From contig CAZEAN010000063.1 in the NCBI GenBank assembly GCA_964510225.1, positions 1 through 34,488 on the forward strand: 34,488 nucleotides of DNA, read 5' to 3'. The number at the start of each line of letters is the position of its first letter. The first letter of the stretch is position 1. The DNA comes from CAZEAN01 sp964510225 (GTDB taxonomy: Bacteria > Planctomycetota > Planctomycetia > Isosphaerales > Isosphaeraceae). The notes beneath the pieces were generated by a model. It was not told the DNA's origin, did not search any database, and was given only the letters and a program-made list of their open reading frames with translations. The translations under genes were made by a program, and so were the position numbers. This document shows positions 31,919 through 34,488 of the stretch, one piece after another.

Positions 31919-33877
31919 ATGGAGCAAAAGAATGATTACATTCTAGGAACTGCTGGTCATATCGATCATGGTAAGACGGCATTGGTTCGGGCGCTCACGG
32001 GGGTCGATACCGATCGACTCCCAGCTGAGAAAAGGCGTGGGATCACCATTGATTTGGGGTTTGCCGCGATCGACTTCGGTGCAGTGCGGATCAGTTTGGT
32101 CGACGTTCCGGGTCATGAGAAATTCGTCCGCAATATGCTAGCGGGGGCTTCGGGATTTGACTTGGCCCTCCTCGTGGTTGCCGCCGACGACTCAGTAATG
32201 CCTCAGACACGTGAGCATTTCGAGATTCTAAAGTTACTTGGAATTCAATCGGGCGTTATTGCGTTGTCCAAGTGTGACTTGGTTGACGAGGATTGGATCC
32301 AATTGGTCGAGGATGAGATCAGGGGACTCCTGGCCGGTTCCTTTCTCGAAGACGCCCCGATCATTCGCACCTCCGCCGCAACGGGCCTGGGAATCGACTT
32401 GCTCCGAGCAACCCTCCGGGACTCGATCCCCAACACGCATCATCTAAAGTCTCAATTTCCCTTCGCGATGGGGATCGATCGTTGCTTCACGATCCAAGGG
32501 CATGGGGCGGTGGTAACCGGGACAATCGTCACTGGAACCGTCGCCGTTGGGGACGAACTCGAACTGATGCCCGTCGAGAAAGCAGTCCGCGTCCGAGGGA
32601 TCCAGAGCCATGGTCAGTCGGTTGAACGAATCGGCCGGGGCGCTCGAGCCGCGATCAATCTCACTGGAGTTCGACTCGCGGAGCTGGAACGGGGCCAGGT
32701 GATCGCGGCGCCCACTTACTTGAAACCTTCAAATCTGATCTCGGTCCGCTTGCAGGCCTCCGAGGAAGCGACTCGGCCACTCCGGCATCGTCGACGCTAT
32801 CGAGTCCACCTGGGGACGACCGAAGTTCCCGGAGTCCTTACGTTACTGGACACTAACGAGCTTCAGCCAGGCCAGACCGCACTGGCTCAACTCCGGTTGG
32901 AGGATCCAATTGCCGCCGTATTCGGTCAACCGTTTGTGATCCGTGAGGAAAGCCCTGCTTGGACTGTTGGGGGGGGAGTAATTCTCCAGCCGATCGCGGG
33001 GCGGATCCGTCGCCGGGACCAGTTGGGGAAGGTCCAGCTTCAACGGATTAACGACCCCGATCCTGCGGTCCGCCTTTCCGGCGTCCTCTCCGGTTACGAT
33101 CGCCACGCTTGGACTCGACTTGACCTGATCCGAGACGTCGGCGTGACCGATCACGAGGCTCTAAAATTAGTCGAATCATTGGAAGAGTCTGGGCGTCTCA
33201 TCGAGGTTCCGGTCGCATCCCGGCGGATTCTGAAATTGGAACAGGCTACGGTCGAGGCGCTCGAAGATCGGGTTCTCCGGGCTCTCCAACGACTTCACCA
33301 GAAGAACCAACGGTTGTCGGCAGTCCGACGCTCAAATGTGCTTGGGGAGTTGATGGATCTGGACAGCGAGACTTTGGTAGACTCCCTGATCGACCGCTTG
33401 TCGACACAGAAGAAGGTCGTTGCGACCCCGAGGACTGTGGCAATTGCAGGGTACAAGCCGCAATTGACCAAGTCTGAACGGCGACTCAAAACGAGTTTAG
33501 CGACAACGATTGCACAAGCGGGCATCAAACCACCCTTAGTCGCTGAGCTAGCTGAAGAGTCCAAGGTCCGTGAAGAAACGATCCGTGAGTTGCTGGACTT
33601 ACTGGTGGAAGAAGGGCTCTTGGTCTTGGTCGCTCCCAACCTGCTCTACCTTGACTCCGAGGTAGAAGCGGGCCTCCGAAAAACAGTCCGCTCCCATCTC
33701 CTCGACGTTGGATCGGTTTCGATGGCCGGGCTCCGTGATCTCCTGGGGACGACCCGGAAGTACGCGGTTCCAATCGGGGAGTATTTGGATCAGATTGGCT
33801 TGACCATCCGCGAAGGGGATCTTCGGATCCTCGGGCGTTCTGAGGTTGAAGAGAGGGTAGCGAATCCGTCATCCTAA
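31919..33877 (+). CDS. selB: Selenocysteine-specific translation elongation factor SelB
   Basis: 652 residues. The N-terminal GTPase domain has G1 GTAGHIDHGKTALVRALTG, G2 KRRGITIDLGFA, G3 DVPGHEKFVRNML and G4 SKCD. Beta-barrel domains follow, with the SelB-type CFTIQGHGAVVTGTIVTGTV. The C-terminal ~300 residues carry the winged-helix repeats that bind the SECIS hairpin (for example LAEESKVREETIRELLDLLVEEGLL). SelB delivers Sec-tRNA(Sec) to UGA codons marked by a SECIS. GGAG lies 8 nt before ATG 31919. selA follows 48 nt later in the same direction. The client selenoprotein gene at 17478-18104 is in this window; the Sec tRNA gene is not. Confidence 0.97.
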   Translation: MEQKNDYILGTAGHIDHGKTALVRALTGVDTDRLPAEKRRGITIDLGFAAIDFGAVRISLVDVPGHEKFVRNMLAGASGFDLALLVVAADDSVMPQTREHFEILKLLGIQSGVIALSKCDLVDEDWIQLVEDEIRGLLAGSFLEDAPIIRTSAATGLGIDLLRATLRDSIPNTHHLKSQFPFAMGIDRCFTIQGHGAVVTGTIVTGTVAVGDELELMPVEKAVRVRGIQSHGQSVERIGRGARAAINLTGVRLAELERGQVIAAPTYLKPSNLISVRLQASEEATRPLRHRRRYRVHLGTTEVPGVLTLLDTNELQPGQTALAQLRLEDPIAAVFGQPFVIREESPAWTVGGGVILQPIAGRIRRRDQLGKVQLQRINDPDPAVRLSGVLSGYDRHAWTRLDLIRDVGVTDHEALKLVESLEESGRLIEVPVASRRILKLEQATVEALEDRVLRALQRLHQKNQRLSAVRRSNVLGELMDLDSETLVDSLIDRLSTQKKVVATPRTVAIAGYKPQLTKSERRLKTSLATTIAQAGIKPPLVAELAEESKVREETIRELLDLLVEEGLLVLVAPNLLYLDSEVEAGLRKTVRSHLLDVGSVSMAGLRDLLGTTRKYAVPIGEYLDQIGLTIREGDLRILGRSEVEERVANPSS

Positions 33878-33925
33878 GATCACAAGATCCAGAGTCAGAA
33901 TCGTCCGATGCATCGATAGAATCTT

Positions 33926-34488
33926 ATGGCGGTTGAAGACGCTCTCCGAGAGATCCCTCCGGTTCACCTTCTCCGTGACGATCCTCTCTTGTCGCCTTGG
34001 ATCGCGCGTGCAGGTCGTGAGGAAGTTACGCGCGTCATCCGAAGCGTGATTGATCAGACGCGTAATCGTGTCCGCCGTGGTGAGCCTGCCGTACTTGAGC
34101 AGAGGGCGCTTGCTCTTGCCGTGATTCAGGCGCTCGAGTCCGATCAGTCAACCCTTCGAGCCGTGATCAACGGGACGGGGATCTTGCTTCACACGGGGCT
34201 CGGTCGGGCTCCGCTTGCTGCCGAAGCAATCGAAGCGGTGCAGGCAGTCGCCCAAGGCTACAGCAACCTCGAATTCGACTTAGAGACCGGACGACGGGGC
34301 AAGCGGACTGCCGGGATTTCGAACTTACTAAGCCGGATGACTGGGGCTGAGGCAGCGACGGTCGTCAACAATAACGCGGGTGCAACTCTCTTGACCCTTC
34401 GTGCGTTGGCAAGAGATCGCGATGTGATTGTCTCCCGAGGGCAGCTCGTGGAGATCGGTGGCAGCTATCGACTTCCCGAGGTCTTCGA
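33926..34488 (+). CDS. selA: L-seryl-tRNA(Sec) selenium transferase SelA (5' part, cut by window end)
   Basis: 187 codons are present and the frame is still open at the window edge. The translation begins MAVEDALREIPPVHLLRDDP, a SelA-type N terminus, and continues with QRALALAVIQALESD, INGTGILLHTGLGRAPLA, YSNLEFDLETGRRGKR, and VVNNNAGATLLTLRALA. These are the SelA signatures of this PLP-dependent enzyme, which converts Ser-tRNA(Sec) to Sec-tRNA(Sec) using selenophosphate. The PLP-binding lysine lies beyond the window. ATG 33926 is the first start after an upstream in-frame stop; the ribosome-binding site is weak, so coupling to selB translation is possible. Confidence 0.95.
   Translation, partial: MAVEDALREIPPVHLLRDDPLLSPWIARAGREEVTRVIRSVIDQTRNRVRRGEPAVLEQRALALAVIQALESDQSTLRAVINGTGILLHTGLGRAPLAAEAIEAVQAVAQGYSNLEFDLETGRRGKRTAGISNLLSRMTGAEAATVVNNNAGATLLTLRALARDRDVIVSRGQLVEIGGSYRLPEVF

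Overview
The window looks like a chromosomal segment from a member of the Planctomycetota. The clearest pointer is a DUF1559 pseudopilin-like protein with the GFTLIELLVVIAIIG methylation segment and a C-terminal H-x9-DG motif, a family strongly expanded in that phylum. An exosortase/EpsI polysaccharide locus, secreted BNR and aldo/keto reductase proteins, and a selenocysteine system fit the same group. I saw no insertion sequence, phage gene or CRISPR array, so this reads as ordinary chromosome.

Layout. 1-2234: the 3' end of a small gene interrupted by an in-frame TAA, a tRNA-Ser(GGA) with its own promoter, and a membrane protein fusing a VTT (DedA/TVP38-like) domain to DUF547. 2328-3362: a Tat-exported aldo/keto reductase. 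3387-14757 (minus strand): a seven-gene surface-polysaccharide locus, in transcription order a WecA-like sugar-1-phosphate transferase, a Wzz/BY-kinase-like chain-length protein, an O-antigen ligase/polymerase, an FHA-linker-TM-repeat protein, an exosortase, an EpsI-like protein and GDP-mannose 4,6-dehydratase. A good sigma70-type promoter lies about 250 nt upstream. 15088-18104 (minus): an AhpD/carboxymuconolactone decarboxylase-like gene followed by pxpB-pxpA-pxpC (5-oxoprolinase), with overlapping ends throughout. 18218-22001 (plus): a secreted protein of unknown function, FabI, a Nudix hydrolase and a zinc-ribbon membrane protein. 22042-25979 (minus): an FAD/Fe-S D-lactate-dehydrogenase-like fusion coupled to an M28 peptidase. 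26142-30921 (minus): DUF1559 protein, small lipoprotein, BNR-4 protein and an ALDH7-type dehydrogenase. 31087-34488 (plus): a Uma2-family nuclease-like protein, selB and the 5' part of selA.

The main discovery is at 17478-18104. What first looks like two adjacent fragments of an AhpD-like peroxidase is one continuous reading frame interrupted by a single TGA, placed exactly where the family has the second cysteine of its CxxC motif. The TGA is followed 19 nt later by a perfect 6-bp stem with an AGUU loop, which is the geometry of a bacterial SECIS element. With selB and selA in the same window, this is best read as a selenoprotein with a CxxU active site. Its 3' end overlaps the start of pxpB, so Sec read-through may influence translation of the oxoprolinase genes.
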